From Karstenula rhodostoma CBS 690.94 (taxonomy: Eukaryota; Ascomycota; Dothideomycetes; Pleosporales; Didymosphaeriaceae), in NCBI GenBank assembly GCA_010093485.1, contig MU001502.1, forward strand, positions 20,057-84,056: a stretch of DNA of 64,000 bases. Reading direction: 5' to 3'. The notes under the pieces are model-generated. The model ran no database searches. It had not been told where the DNA came from and saw only the letters and a program-made list of their open reading frames with translations. Positions within the stretch are counted from its first letter, which is position 1, and every line of letters begins with the position of its first letter. Below, piece by piece: positions 15,677 to 28,440 of this stretch. The position numbers were made by a program, and so were the translations under genes.

Positions 15677-17460
15677 ACTTAAAATATTTTTAAAATACTA
15701 AACTTTATTCTCTATTTATTTAGTTTAATAATAATATATAACCTTATATTATAAATTATCTATTAAAAGTAACCTCTATTTAAAGTACCTTATTATTAAA
15801 CTAGAAGTTTACTAAAATATTTAATTATATTTACTATACTATTATTAATATACTATTAGAATAAATTATTAACCTAAACTTCCTATTAAAATTTAAGCCT
15901 ACTAAGCCCCTTAAAGAGTATTATAATAATTTACCTATTAATAATAATCTCTAAGCTAATACTATTATAATTATTAGATTTCTAAAAAGATATAATAGTA
16001 TAAAAAAGGCTATATATAAATATAAAGGAGAGGATAGATTTTATTAAATCTTTAGTAAAATAGAGTTAGATAGTTTAATTCTAAAGGTTACTAAAATTAA
16101 AAATAGAGATTAGTTAAATAGATTTATATAGTCTTTATATAATTTAAAAATTAAGAATTAAAAAATATATTAGTATTATATCTATTTCTAAAATAAAGTA
16201 TACGTTTATTCTAATATAATATATTTATTTTATATAATTTAGAAGTCCCTACTTTTATTAGTAATTAATTAACTATATAATATTAAGTATTTAGTATTAA
16301 GCCACTTTATATATAATCGAGTTTAGAACTAATCTATTTTAACTACCTTTTAATAATTAGTAATATTATTAATAGTAGGCTTTAATAGATAATTTAGAAT
16401 TTTAGCTTATTTAGAAATAGATATAATTCTATTCTATTTAGGTATATAGAAAAGGTTTAGAATAGTTAATATAAAAATAGGTTATTCTTATACTTTCTAT
16501 ATTAATTATATTAAAAATTATACTATTATATTATAAAAATATAAAAATATAGATATATAAAAAGTTTAATAAATTTAAAGATATTATTAGAAGTAAAAAA
16601 CTATTTTAGAAGTCTAGTAGAATTTATATATTTAATCTTTAATCTAGTTATAAATAAAACTAAATTCTTAAATTAAAAACTATTTAAAAACTTAAATTTT
16701 ATTCTTTTTAGATTTTTACTTTCTTCTTTACTATTTATTAGTACTATAATTATATAAATAATAATATCTAAAAAGTAATTTTATAGTCTTTATAATTATT
16801 TAGCTATTAAATTATTATTTTATATTATAATAAAGATAATATCTTAGACTTTAATAGAAATTATAGCTAATTAGAACTAGTTTTATAGAATTTTAATATC
16901 TTTTATCTACTCCTTTCTATATACTTTTAATATAATCTTATAAATTTTAGTTCTAACTTAAGCTCTACTAAAAGCTATATATTTTCTATTAATTATTTAA
17001 AACCTTAGAGAATAACTCTATATAGTAGTATTTAAATATATTAAATAATCTAGTATTTTATAGGTATATTTATCTAGCTTATACTTTTACTACTCTAGAT
17101 CTATTATTCTAATAGTATAAAAAAGTAAAGAAATAAAATAAAAAAATAAAATAGAAAAGTAAAATAAAAGGCTAATATAATCTAAATAATATAGGCTAAA
17201 ACTATAGTAATTAATATTTTTCTATTTCTAATTAGATAAAAAAAATAAACTATATTAATCTCTTTTAAACTAATATCTCTATATAGGTATTATAATTTAT
17301 TTAGTACTAAAGATAAATTATATATCTAGTTATACTAAAGAATAATAGTTATAATATTATATTTAGTAAAGTTTTATAATATTAGCTATAGTATATAAAT
17401 ATACTATTTTCTAGTTACTAAGATACCTCTATATATAAAATAAATTAGTAATTTAGTTAT

Positions 17461-17546
17461 TAGAAATTCTATACTATAGGCGTAATTATAGAGTAGTTAA
17501 TATCGAGATTATTTTATATTAGGGCTTATTTTCTAATAGTAAGTTA
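17461..17546 (-). repeat. Short inverted repeat, right arm
   Basis: Reverse-complement partner of 13471-13556. It keeps CpG sites (ggcgtaatt, tatcgagat) where the left arm has TA or TT, so this arm is less mutated. It ends about 60 bp before repeat copy B. Confidence 0.7.
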
Positions 17547-17603
17547 CTTATAAAGTATTTTATATTTTTAGATATAAATCTCTATAGCTTAAAATAATAT
17601 ACT

Positions 17604-17695
17604 ATATTATAGAGATTTACTATAAGGTAGAGTAACTTAATAAAGTAGGGGGATAAAAAGGCGTATTATACTTTACTAATATATAAATAAAGGGG
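17604..17695 (+). repeat. Dispersed ~105-bp repeat, copy B
   Basis: Same block order as copy A, with agagtaacttaataaagtag in the middle. Similarity ends after atatataaataaa, earlier than in copies A and C. Confidence 0.75.
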
Positions 17696-18234
17696 TAGTA
17701 TACTATATAAATAAAATTTAATCTAATAGGGCTTAAATATATATTTTTTCTTTTAGATATAAAAAAGGTTTCTTTATATACTTTTAAAAAAAGGGAAGAA
17801 TAATATTTTCTATAATAAAATTAAGTTATTTAGTTTTATAAAAATACTATTTAACCTATTTCTAGAACTCTAGAATTTTATAAAAAAGAATATACTTCTA
17901 GTTAGAATTATTAAAATATTTTTTATATTACTAATACTATTCTATAATAATTATATAGTATTTAAAAAAGATATACTAATAATAAAGTAAAATATTATAA
18001 AAAAAATATTATATAGTATTTATAATAGAATATAATAGATTAGCTAATAAGAATATATAAAATAATAATATATTTTTTAATATAAAAGAATATAGTATTA
18101 TAACTTTAGAGTAAATAAATTTAAAAAATAATAAAATCTATAAATCCCTATTAATATTAATTAAAATAATAATAAAAAAAAATATTTATATTTTATTTTA
18201 TTTATTATAGTTATTATATTATTCTAAATAAGTA

Positions 18235-18458
18235 TATTATAGTATTAGTATAATATAAAAAGAGAGGAATATAAAAAAATAAAATTAAATTATTTTAATA
18301 AAAGTTTATTATATAAAGTCTCTTTTATCTCTTTTATAATAAACTATTAGAATAAATATTATCTATTTTTTTTATTTCTATTAAACTCCCTTATTATAAT
18401 AGTTTATTAGGCCTACTATTTCTTTAATTCTATATTACTAATTAATTTTTATACTATA
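18235..18458 (-). repeat. Left LTR (3' LTR on minus strand)
   Basis: Matches 24185-24408 along its length, for example aaaataaaattaaattattt and ttctatattacta in register. It is followed by a T run taken as the complement of the polypurine tract. Confidence 0.75.
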
Positions 18459-19631
18459 TTTTTTTTTTTTTTTTTAAAACTTAGCCTCTAAACCTTTTAA
18501 TTACTATATTACTCTAATTAACTTTTAATTTTATATATTCTATTTTATTTTAATCTATTTATTTATCTTTTTTTAATTATTTACTATTTTTTCTAAAAGC
18601 CTTATTTAGTCTTTTATTTATTTATTTAGTATTTTAATATCTACTAGCCTTTTTAGTAAATTATAATTATATCTAATAATTTATTACTTTTTTATTTTCT
18701 AAAATAAAGTAATTAAAGTTATTTACTAGTACTCTATATATTAGATAGTAATAATATAAAAGTTTCTAGTTTATAAATAACTTTTATTTCCCTTACTAAG
18801 CTCTATTAAGAGGCCTATACTTAATTTTAAAATATATAATTTTTTAGATTTTTTTTTTTCTTTTTTAATCTAGTTTTAACTTTCTATTAATATTTCTTAA
18901 TCTTCTAGCTTTTTTATTCTAATTTTTTTTTAAATTTCTTTTATTAAATTTTTTTTTTCTTTAAATCTCTTTTATTTACTTCTTTACTTTCTATTCTTTT
19001 CTAATATTTTTTTATTAATCCCTTTTTTTTCTCTCTACTATAGCTACTATTAACTATACTACTAGTAGAATTACTATTAGTACTATTAAAAGTAATAGTA
19101 AAAAGTCTAGTAGTAGAAATAGTAATAACCTATTATACTATAGCCCTAATAATAACTTAAAAACTAATCTCTATATTTACTCCTTTAAATCTATTTAAAA
19201 GTATATTATTAAATAATATAAATTATTCTAATTATTTTTTATTTCTATTTTTTTTTTTTTTTTTCTAGTTTAGAAAAAGGTTTATTAGAAAATAAACTAT
19301 AATCGTTTCTATAATTTTATCTATTTTATTTATTAATTTAGTATATAAAATATTACTTTTAGTTTTATTTTTTATACTATAAATATTTATAAAAATAATA
19401 GGTTTATAAATTTTACTATTTAGAACTTTAATATTTATAATACTAAAATAGAGACTATTACTAAATTCTTTAATTTAAATATTAAAAATACTTTTTTTAA
19501 GTATAATTACTATAATACTAATATTAATATAAATATTTAATATATTACTAGTATTTTTTTCTTTTTTTCTTTTCTAACTAATTATTATTATACTTATTAC
19601 TAGAATTACTTAAATAGAATTAAATTTTATT

Positions 19632-19732
19632 TTAGAGGTAAATATAGTATTTTTTATATTAGAGATAAGTATAGTATTTTTTATATTAGAGGTAAGTATA
19701 GTATTTTTTATATTAGAGATAAACTATTAAAC
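19632..19732. repeat. 27-bp tandem repeat inside the LTR element
   Basis: About three and a half copies of a unit containing atagtattttttatattaga. The 27-bp period is nine codons, which fits a former repeat in a gag-like coding region. Confidence 0.7.
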
Positions 19733-22700
19733 TAAAATATCTATAATAAGTATTAAATAAATAGTAATTATATTTTTTACTTTTTCTATTATAAGTTTTA
19801 GTTTTAATTCTATATTATCTCTACTCTATTAACTATTTTCTAGAAAAACTAATTAATTTTAATTTTAGCCTTTTAATTACTAATATTATTTTAGTTATTA
19901 ATATTCTTTTTACTAGAATAATATATACTTAGACTTTATTTATATAAATTTCTAAAGTTATTTCTATTTTAAATATCTTTATTAGTAATAAATCTTTAGA
20001 GTTTTATTTTATTATACTTTAAAACTATAATTCTTTTTTTTTAAGGCTTTTACTAATCTAGTCTAATAGACTTTTAGAAATTTATTTTATTTTTATTATA
20101 ATTTAATTTTTTTTTTTTAGAGTTTTAATCTTTTTATATAAGTTATTTTTTTTTTATATTTTAATTATAGTTTATTTCTTTTTAACTCTTTTATATATTT
20201 TAATTTTCTATTTTAAAATATTACTTCTCTTTAATCCTAATTATTTATTAGTTTAACTTACTTTTAAGGAGAAAGTTTTATTTTTTAATTTATTAATTCT
20301 TTATTTAGTAGTTTACCTCTTTAGTACTAATTATTTTTTAGATTTTAATAGAGTTATTTTTATACTAGTACTCTTTTTTATTATTTTAAAATTATTAATA
20401 GTTCTAATTTTTTTAAATTTTTAACTAGTTATTATTCTTCTTATATTACTAAAAACTCTAATAAAAAAAATAAAAAAAATAAAAACTAAAACTTTTTTTT
20501 TTTTCCTTTAGTAATAGTTTTTTAGCTATTATTTAGTTTTAAACTTTTTTTTTTTTTTTTTCTTTTTTAAAGATATAGATTTTCTTTTATTATTTATTCC
20601 TTTTATAATTTTTTTTTTTATACTATTTATTTATTTCTTTTATATCTTCTCTTTATTTTCTATAAAATTCTATTAAATATTTTATTTTTTCTATTTTTTA
20701 TTTCTTTTTTTTATTAATTATTTATAGTTAGCTTTTCTAATACTTTATTAGATTAAATAAATAATTAGTCTAATTTAGTATTAGACTTAAAAGTAAATAT
20801 ATTTATATTTATATTTAAATTAAAAAATTTTTTTTATAAAATAATTACTTTTAGTAAACTACCTTTTATCTATATTACTAGTATAATTACCTATTAAAAT
20901 TATTTTTATTTTTTTTATTTTTTTTATTTTTTTTATTCTTTATAGCTCTCTTTTATTTTCTAGATTTAATTTTAATTACTTCTCCCTCTTTTTAACTACT
21001 TAATACCTAAGTAGTTTAGATATTTTTAGTACTAGTTAGTAAAAGTTAATTAGTAGATTTTTAGATATTATTTTTATTCTTTCTTTTAAAACTTAGGCTT
21101 TATTATTAGGGCTAAGCTTATAAAACCTTTTAAGGTAATTACTATATATTATATATTAAAAGGATACTCTATTTAATTTCTCTAGTTAATAATATAACTA
21201 TTCTAAATAGTTAATAATAATTTAATAAGGACTAAACTATTTATTATATATTTTTATAATAATAAACTTATTAATTACTCTAATAGAATTTTAAATTAGT
21301 ACTAGATTATTTTTAGTAAAACTTTATTAAGATATTTTAATAAAATTCTATTATTCTACTTTTCTAATAGTATATTAGATAGTCTATATTATATTTTCTT
21401 ATATAATTTAGTATAGGCTAGAGTATAACTTCTCTACTATTACTTTAAATAAAATTATAGCTTTATATAAATAATTCTAACTCTACTACCTTATTAGAAT
21501 TTCTAATTAATATAAACTAAAAAAAATATAACTAGAAATATTTTATTATAATAAATTATTAAACTTCTTTTTCTTCTTTATAGGTAACTACTATACTTTC
21601 TAATAAAATTCTTTTTAAAAAAAAATTAATTCTACTATAATCCCTTTTACCTTTTAAGTAAAAGTAATTATAAGTATAGAATTAGTATTTAGAATATTAA
21701 TAAAGATTATAAGTTTTTTATTTAATAAAGAAATAAAAACTATCTAGCTCTTTTTCTTTTTTTTAGTTATCTTTAATTTTAATATATTTTAAACCTACTC
21801 TCCCTTTATTTCTATAGACTTAAAAGTCTATTAGTTTATTTTTATAACTATAATTTATAATACTAATTCCTTATTATCTATCTTAAATAGGGGAGACTCT
21901 AAATAAAACTTTTTAATTAAAAATTAAAAATTAATTCTAATCTTTCTCTTCTAAAGGTTTTTTATTTAAACTACTATTATAGATTTACTTACTTTTAAAT
22001 TAATTATCTTTTTAAAAACTAATTAGATAGTTTACTTTTAAGGGCCTTTTTTTATACTTTTATTTTAATAGTATTTATCTCTTTAATTAGGTTTACCTCT
22101 TTTTTTTAGTATAAGATTTCTAATAGGGTTATATAAAATACTTTAGTTCTATATATTATATTAATTTCTAGTTTCTAGTTACCTTATTTACTATTTATTA
22201 ATTTAAAGTTTAATTAGTCTAATTTATATTTAAGGTTAGTAAAAGCTTTTTTATTTTCTAAGCTAGAAATCTAGCTAAGGTTTTTTTTAAATCCTTATTA
22301 CTAATATTAAAATACTATTTTATTTTATAAATAAAGTACTATAACTATATATCTCCTTAGATTTATAGTATAGGCCCTCTAAATTACTTAAGTTAAAGAT
22401 ATTTTAGGCTATAGTAAAAATTAAAAAACTAGGTTTTAGTATAAAAAACTTTATAAAATTAGTTTTTTTTTTAATAAGTTTTTACTATTAAGAATATTCT
22501 TTTATATTATAAATACTCTCTTTATAGGTTTTATAACCCTAAACTTAATATTTCTAATTATAAATTATTTAAATACTAGTACTAGAATTAATAGTTAAGT
22601 AATAAAAACTTTTAAATAATTTATTATTCTATTCTATATAAAGGGTTAGACTTATTAACTTATTAAAAATATATTAATTATTAGCTAGTTTACTAAGAAT

Positions 22701-24184
22701 TAAACTAGTAGTAGTAGATATAAATACTTTTTACTATTAATATTTTTTTATTATTAAGGTAAACCCTTTTATTTTTATAATAATTTTTTAAATTTATATA
22801 TTTATTTATTTTTTTTTATCTTTTATTACTATTTAGAGCTTTCCTCTCTTTTTATCTCTTAAAGAACTTTTTAGGTAATAGGATAATTAGAATTATAAAT
22901 AAAGTAGTTTTAAAATAAATTAAATTTATAGTTATCTATTATTTATTTTACTATATAGTCTAAATAGTTTTATTCTAATCTCTATACTATTATAGAAAGT
23001 TATATATTTTTTATATCTAATAGATATTTATATTCTTATCTTTTAGATAATTTTCTATTAGTATTTTATATATTACTATAGTTTTATTATTCTAGCTAAA
23101 ACCTCTAGAAAAAAGAGTTTCTATTTCTAATTATATAATTTATAATTAAATAAAAATAGTTTAAATATAGCTATTAAACTTATAGAAGTAATTATTTAGT
23201 AAAATAGATTATTAGTTTATTTTATTTAGCTAGCTCTCTAGATAGATTCTAATTAACTTTTAATATTTAGAATTTATTAATAAGTATTTAGAGTAAAATA
23301 CTTTCTAGAATTTATTTTAGTATATACTAGAATTTTTATATACTAGTAGTTTTATAATATTTCTTTAATAGATTTTAGAATAGAAGTAAGGTAGTTTTTA
23401 TTTCTTTAATTTATTACTCTATTTTATATTTTCTATCTAAAAATTATAGTTTTTTAAAAATATAGTAATATTAATATTACTAAAATTTAATATATTACTA
23501 TTACTTAGACTAAAAATAAACTAAATTATAGTTTTTTTTTAAAAATATACCTTTTCTCTATTTCTTTTTTTATTAAACTACTTTTTTTTTTTTTTTTTAT
23601 TTAATAAGTAATTACTAATACCTTAGTTTACTTAGTCTATACTACTCTTAATAGAGGTAGATAAATTAATAAAATATAATAAAAACTATATAAATTTATA
23701 TTTTCTAGTATACTTTTTAAATTAAAATTAATTTTTTTTTTATTTCTTTTTTTTTTTTTTTTTTTTTCTATTACTATTTTTAGTATTTAGTATTCTAACT
23801 TTAGATAACTAAATTATAATTTTTTACTTAAGTAAAATCTACTATTAATACTTTACCTCTTTATTTTTTTTCTAACTTAATTATTATTTAGACTATAATT
23901 ATTTAGGGTTTATTATATTTATTATTTTTTAGAATCTAGTAGTTATTTAAAAGTCTACTAGTCTATTACTTAAACTTTTTAAATAATTACTTAAAAATTT
24001 ATTATTTTATTATTTTTCTTAAATACTAAATAGTTATTTAAAAATCTATTAGTCTTTTATATTTTCTTTCTAGCTATTTAATAGCTATTTAAAAGTCTAC
24101 TAGATAGATTTTATTAGTTTTCTAAATTTTATTTATTTAAATTTTTTTATATTCTTTTAAAATAGCCTTATATCCCTTACTAAA

Positions 24185-24408
24185 AATTATAGTATTAATA
24201 TAGTATAAAAAGGAATAAATATAAAAAAATAAAATTAAATTATTTTAATAAAAGTTTATTTTATAAAGTCTTTTTTATCTCTTTTATAATAGACTATTAA
24301 GGTAAGTATTATTTATTTTCTTTATTTCTACTAAGCTTCCTTTTTATAATAGTTTATTAGGTCTACTATTTTTCTAATTCTATATTACTAGCTAATTTTT
24401 ATATTATA
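24185..24408 (-). repeat. Right LTR (5' LTR on minus strand)
   Basis: Matches 18235-18458 without gaps. Differences are mostly transitions, as expected after RIP. A primer-binding site next to it is not recognisable. Confidence 0.75.
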
Positions 24409-24939
24409 ATATCTATATTATATATAATAGATACTTTAGTACTAAAAGAACTTCTACTCTATTAGAAGATATTAAAAAGTATTATAGAAATAAAGAATAT
24501 AGATAGTATTTTATAAATATAAAATATTTTAAAAAATATTAAAATAAATAAAGGAGATAATATAAAACTATTAAGAATATAATTAAAATTAAATATTATA
24601 ATAATATTATAGTAAAAGAATAAATAAGGAATAACGTTAAATTAAATTAAAAAAAAAGTTTTAAATTTTTAAAGTATTAGTTAGTATTAGACTAGACTAA
24701 TACCTAAAAAAGGATTATATACTAAATAAATATTTAGAAATATATAACTAAGTTTAATATTTTATAACTAAAGTAATTATAAATAATATATTAGTTATAT
24801 TAATATTTAGAAAAATATTATTATATTATATTTTAAAAACTAATTAGAATATATAAAATATCTTTTTTTAGTTAATAGAAAGTCTAAAATCCTCTATTCT
24901 AATTAGGTAATATATAGTTCTAAGATTTAGCTAGCTATA

Positions 24940-25047
24940 TATATTATAGAGATTTACTATAAAATAGAGTAACTTAATAAAATAAAGAAATAAAAAGGCG
25001 TGTTATACTTTACTAATATATAAATAAAAAAAGACTAAAAAAGTAAC
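24940..25047 (+). repeat. Dispersed ~105-bp repeat, copy C
   Basis: Same block order as copy A, including the shared 3' end gactaaaaaagta. It keeps a CGTG at 24999-25002. Confidence 0.75.
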
Positions 25048-25420
25048 TAAAATATACCTAATATCTATATATAAACTAACTAAAAAGGGTATAATACTAA
25101 GTTAACTAAAATAAAACTAGTATAAAACTAATCTAAAATAGAACTAATATATATTTACTAATACTTAAGAATTCTAATAATAGAGAGTTATTAATAAATA
25201 AAAAGGATAATTCTTATTAAAACTAAAAGAAAAATATATATAGGTAAATATTATTACCTATATTACTTTTTTCTATTCTATACTCTATTAGTTATTAATA
25301 GTATATAAAAATATAATTAAAATAGTTATTATTAGTAAGCTATAAATCCTTTTTAATAGTATAATACTTATATAATATAGGTTTACTAATATAATATCTA
25401 TATACTAGAATTACCTTATC

Positions 25421-25457
25421 TAGTAGTAGTAGTAATAATAATAATAATAATAATAAA
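25421..25457. repeat. TAG/TAA trinucleotide microsatellite
   Basis: A run of tag repeats passes directly into a run of taa repeats. The switch fits one array altered in one part by G-to-A change, but ordinary slippage would also explain it. Confidence 0.7.
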
Positions 25458-28440
25458 TTAGTAATTTATCTATTCCCTATAATTCTAAAAAGTATAAAAA
25501 TAGTTTATAATATTAAATAATACTTTTATAAAATATATTCTACTATTATAATATACTAGAGTAATAGTAATAAGCTAAAATAAATTATTACTAAAGTAAA
25601 GATTAATAAAAAGATATATATAGGAATTAGTAAGGTATTTAAAATATTTTAACTAGACTAGAAGATAATTAATATTTATAAAATAGAGGTAGAAAATAGA
25701 TAGTAGCTAGTATATATATAATAAAAGCTATAGGAAATTAAAGCCTATTATAATAAAGAGGTAACTAAAAAGATAACTAGAGAAAATAAAAAATTTATAA
25801 TAGAAATAATAAGTAAAATAAATATCTATTAGATATAAGAGGTTCTATATAATATAGTAAATATATAGATAAAAATAGAGATAAAAGTAAAAATAAAGAT
25901 AATAGTATTAGTAAAAAAGTTTTAAATCCTATTTTAAGTTCTAAGTATAAAGCCTATAGGGTAATATATAAAGAATAAAGAATAAAGAATAAAAAATAGA
26001 AATAATAACTATATAAAATTAATATTTAATAATAATAATAAGAGTATATAGTATTTAATTATAAAATACTAAGTATAGAAGCTTAGTATTATATTAATAG
26101 TAAAATAAGGTAATAAGGATTATAATATAGTTAACTAGTATTTAACTATAATTAATAACTTTTAATAGACCTTAACTAGTTCTAGGGAAAAATAGTAATT
26201 AAATAAACTTAACTTAGCTAAGTAAAGATTCTAAATAAATAAATAAAAAGGTAACTAATTAATATTAGTCTAGCTAGCTATATAGAATCTCTATTATAAT
26301 AGTTTACTTTTTTACTTTATTTATTATTAATAATAAGCTATAGATTTATAAATTTAAAATTTAGTAAAAAAAAAAATTTTATTAATAAAATTAAATTTTT
26401 TATTAAAAAGTATAATAGTAGTATAGTAGTAATAATTAAATTAAATAAATTTAATACTATTATTATTTAAAATAGTTAATTATAGTAGGAATAATTAATA
26501 ATAGTATATTAGAGAATATTTTTAAAAGTTTAGTTTATAAATAAAGTCTTAACTATAAGAAATTACTAAAACTTATTAATATAAAAAAAGGTATTAATTT
26601 CTTTTACTTTATTTTTAGTTACTAATTCTACTTAGTTATTTATAAACCGAGATTAAAGTTTTATATTACTATTAATTAGTTATAATAGTTAAAATAGTAA
26701 TAATAATAATAACTAGTTTTTTATATTTTAGATTAAGTTATTTTTTATTTAGTTTATAGTCTATATATACTATATATATTAAACTAACTACTCTCTATTT
26801 ATTACTTTTATACTATTCTCGAGAAATAAGAATTATATTACTCTATAGAATATTTATTTAATTTAGATTTTATATTAGTAAATAATAACGTCCCGAGTTA
26901 ATATTATACTAAAATATAAATACTAAATACGAGTTATTATAAATACTCGCGATAGTATATTAAATATAATATAAGTATATTATATTACTAGAAATATAAA
27001 AATAAAGAATTAGAATATTCTAAATATAGATTTTATTACTATTTTACTAGTAGCCTTTTCTTAAACTAATAGTAACTATTAATACGATATATCTATAAAA
27101 TATTACTAATTTTATAACTTTTTTCTATAGCTATAATATAGCCTCTATACTAAAAGGATTTAGTATAATTTCTTTCTAAAAAATAGCTATTATTTAAATA
27201 GTATTTAACTTAAAAAGATTTTATTATTACTAGTAATAAAGAAGGAAATAGAACTGGTAAGAAATATATATAATAAATATAGTAACTAAGCCCTCTAAAT
27301 AAGTCTATTTTAATTTTAGACCCTAAAAACTTATTATAATAATAATAAGTTAATAACCTTAGAATTATCTATAGCTTATTATAGAGTTATTTCTAGTAAT
27401 ATAATATTAATAGGAATAAGTTTACTAGATATTATACTTATATAGATTTAAATCCTTATATATATATAATAATAAGTTACTATAAAACTATTATATACCT
27501 CTATTTTTTTATTTTCTCTATTTAAACTTTTACTACTACTACCTTTTAAATACTAACGCGATAAAATACTAACTTTATAAAGTTCTAGAAGTTATAACTC
27601 TAATAATAATTATTTATAATTATATTTTAAATAAATATTAGGATATTATTCTATTTTTAACTATTAAGAATTATATAGTATAGAGGGCTATAGCTATAGT
27701 TATAGTCTATTATTTAGCTACTAAAAGACTAGAATTATATAAGTTTATTTTAACTAGATAAATAGTTATTATTTTAAAACTCTATTAATATACTATTAAA
27801 TTTAAATCTAAAAATATTTTTAATATAGTAATACTTATAATAGTTCTATTACTACTTATAAATAATAATATAACTAGTAAAAATAATTTTATATATTAGT
27901 TATATATATTTAGATTCTTACTATAGTCTACCTATACTTTTAAAGGGGTAATATTTTAAGCTTATAACTTATTCTAATAGTAAGTAAAGATATAAATTTA
28001 TTTTACTATTAAATATTCTATTTCTTTATATATATTATAAATACTTATCTACTATATAGACTAATCTTTTCTTAATAAAGGTTTAAGTCCCTTTAGTTCC
28101 CTACTTTTATAAGAAATTAAGGATAAATATATAATATAAAATAAAAATATAAACTATATAGAGTTTATAGATTATTCTATCTCTCTAGCTTCTAGGTACT
28201 TTAATATAATTAAAATTATATAATATACTATTATAAATATATAAGAGATTTATAAATAATAAATAGACTCTATACTAATAGATAAGGATTTATATATACT
28301 TTAAGAGTAACTTAGATAGTAAAAATTATATATTATTAATAGGATCTATAGCGCCTATATACTAGTTTAGACGTAATTTATTATTATAGCTAAAAATTAA
28401 CTTTCTAGGTATTATAACTACTTTATATAATAGCTTATAT

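Larger units (their letters stand above)
18235..24408 (-). mobile_element. RIP-degraded LTR retrotransposon (about 6.2 kb)
   Basis: Direct repeats of about 224 bp bound the element at 18235-18458 and 24185-24408. They align without gaps at a constant offset of 5950 and are separated by about 5.7 kb. Immediately inside the left repeat is a run of T (18459-18475). On the minus strand this is an A-rich polypurine tract next to the 3' LTR, so the element is read on the minus strand. The interior is strongly T-rich on the + strand, hence A-rich in the proposed sense strand, as usual for retroelements. No reading frame survives, so Copia or Gypsy cannot be decided, and no clear target-site duplication remains. 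Confidence 0.75.
1..28440. other. AT-rich, RIP-saturated block (heterochromatin-like isochore)
   Basis: The whole stretch is extremely poor in G and C, and stop codons (TAA, TAG) crowd every frame, so no open frame of useful length exists. CpA and TpG are almost absent while TpA is everywhere; a number of CpG dinucleotides survive. This is the expected end state of repeat-induced point mutation, which changes C to T mainly in CpA on both strands of duplicated DNA. The block is therefore read as a graveyard of transposable elements, several of which are listed separately. Centromeric, subtelomeric or interstitial position cannot be told from the sequence; no telomere repeat is visible. Confidence 0.9.

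Noticed and set aside
11373..17695. LTR retrotransposon bounded by repeat copies A and B
   Set aside because: Spacing would fit, but the copies end at different points and a third copy lies elsewhere; no primer site or polypurine tract is visible.
1..28440. CRISPR-like array or centromere claim for the AT block
   Set aside because: No regular spacer pattern; AT-richness is explained by RIP, and centromere identity cannot be read from sequence.
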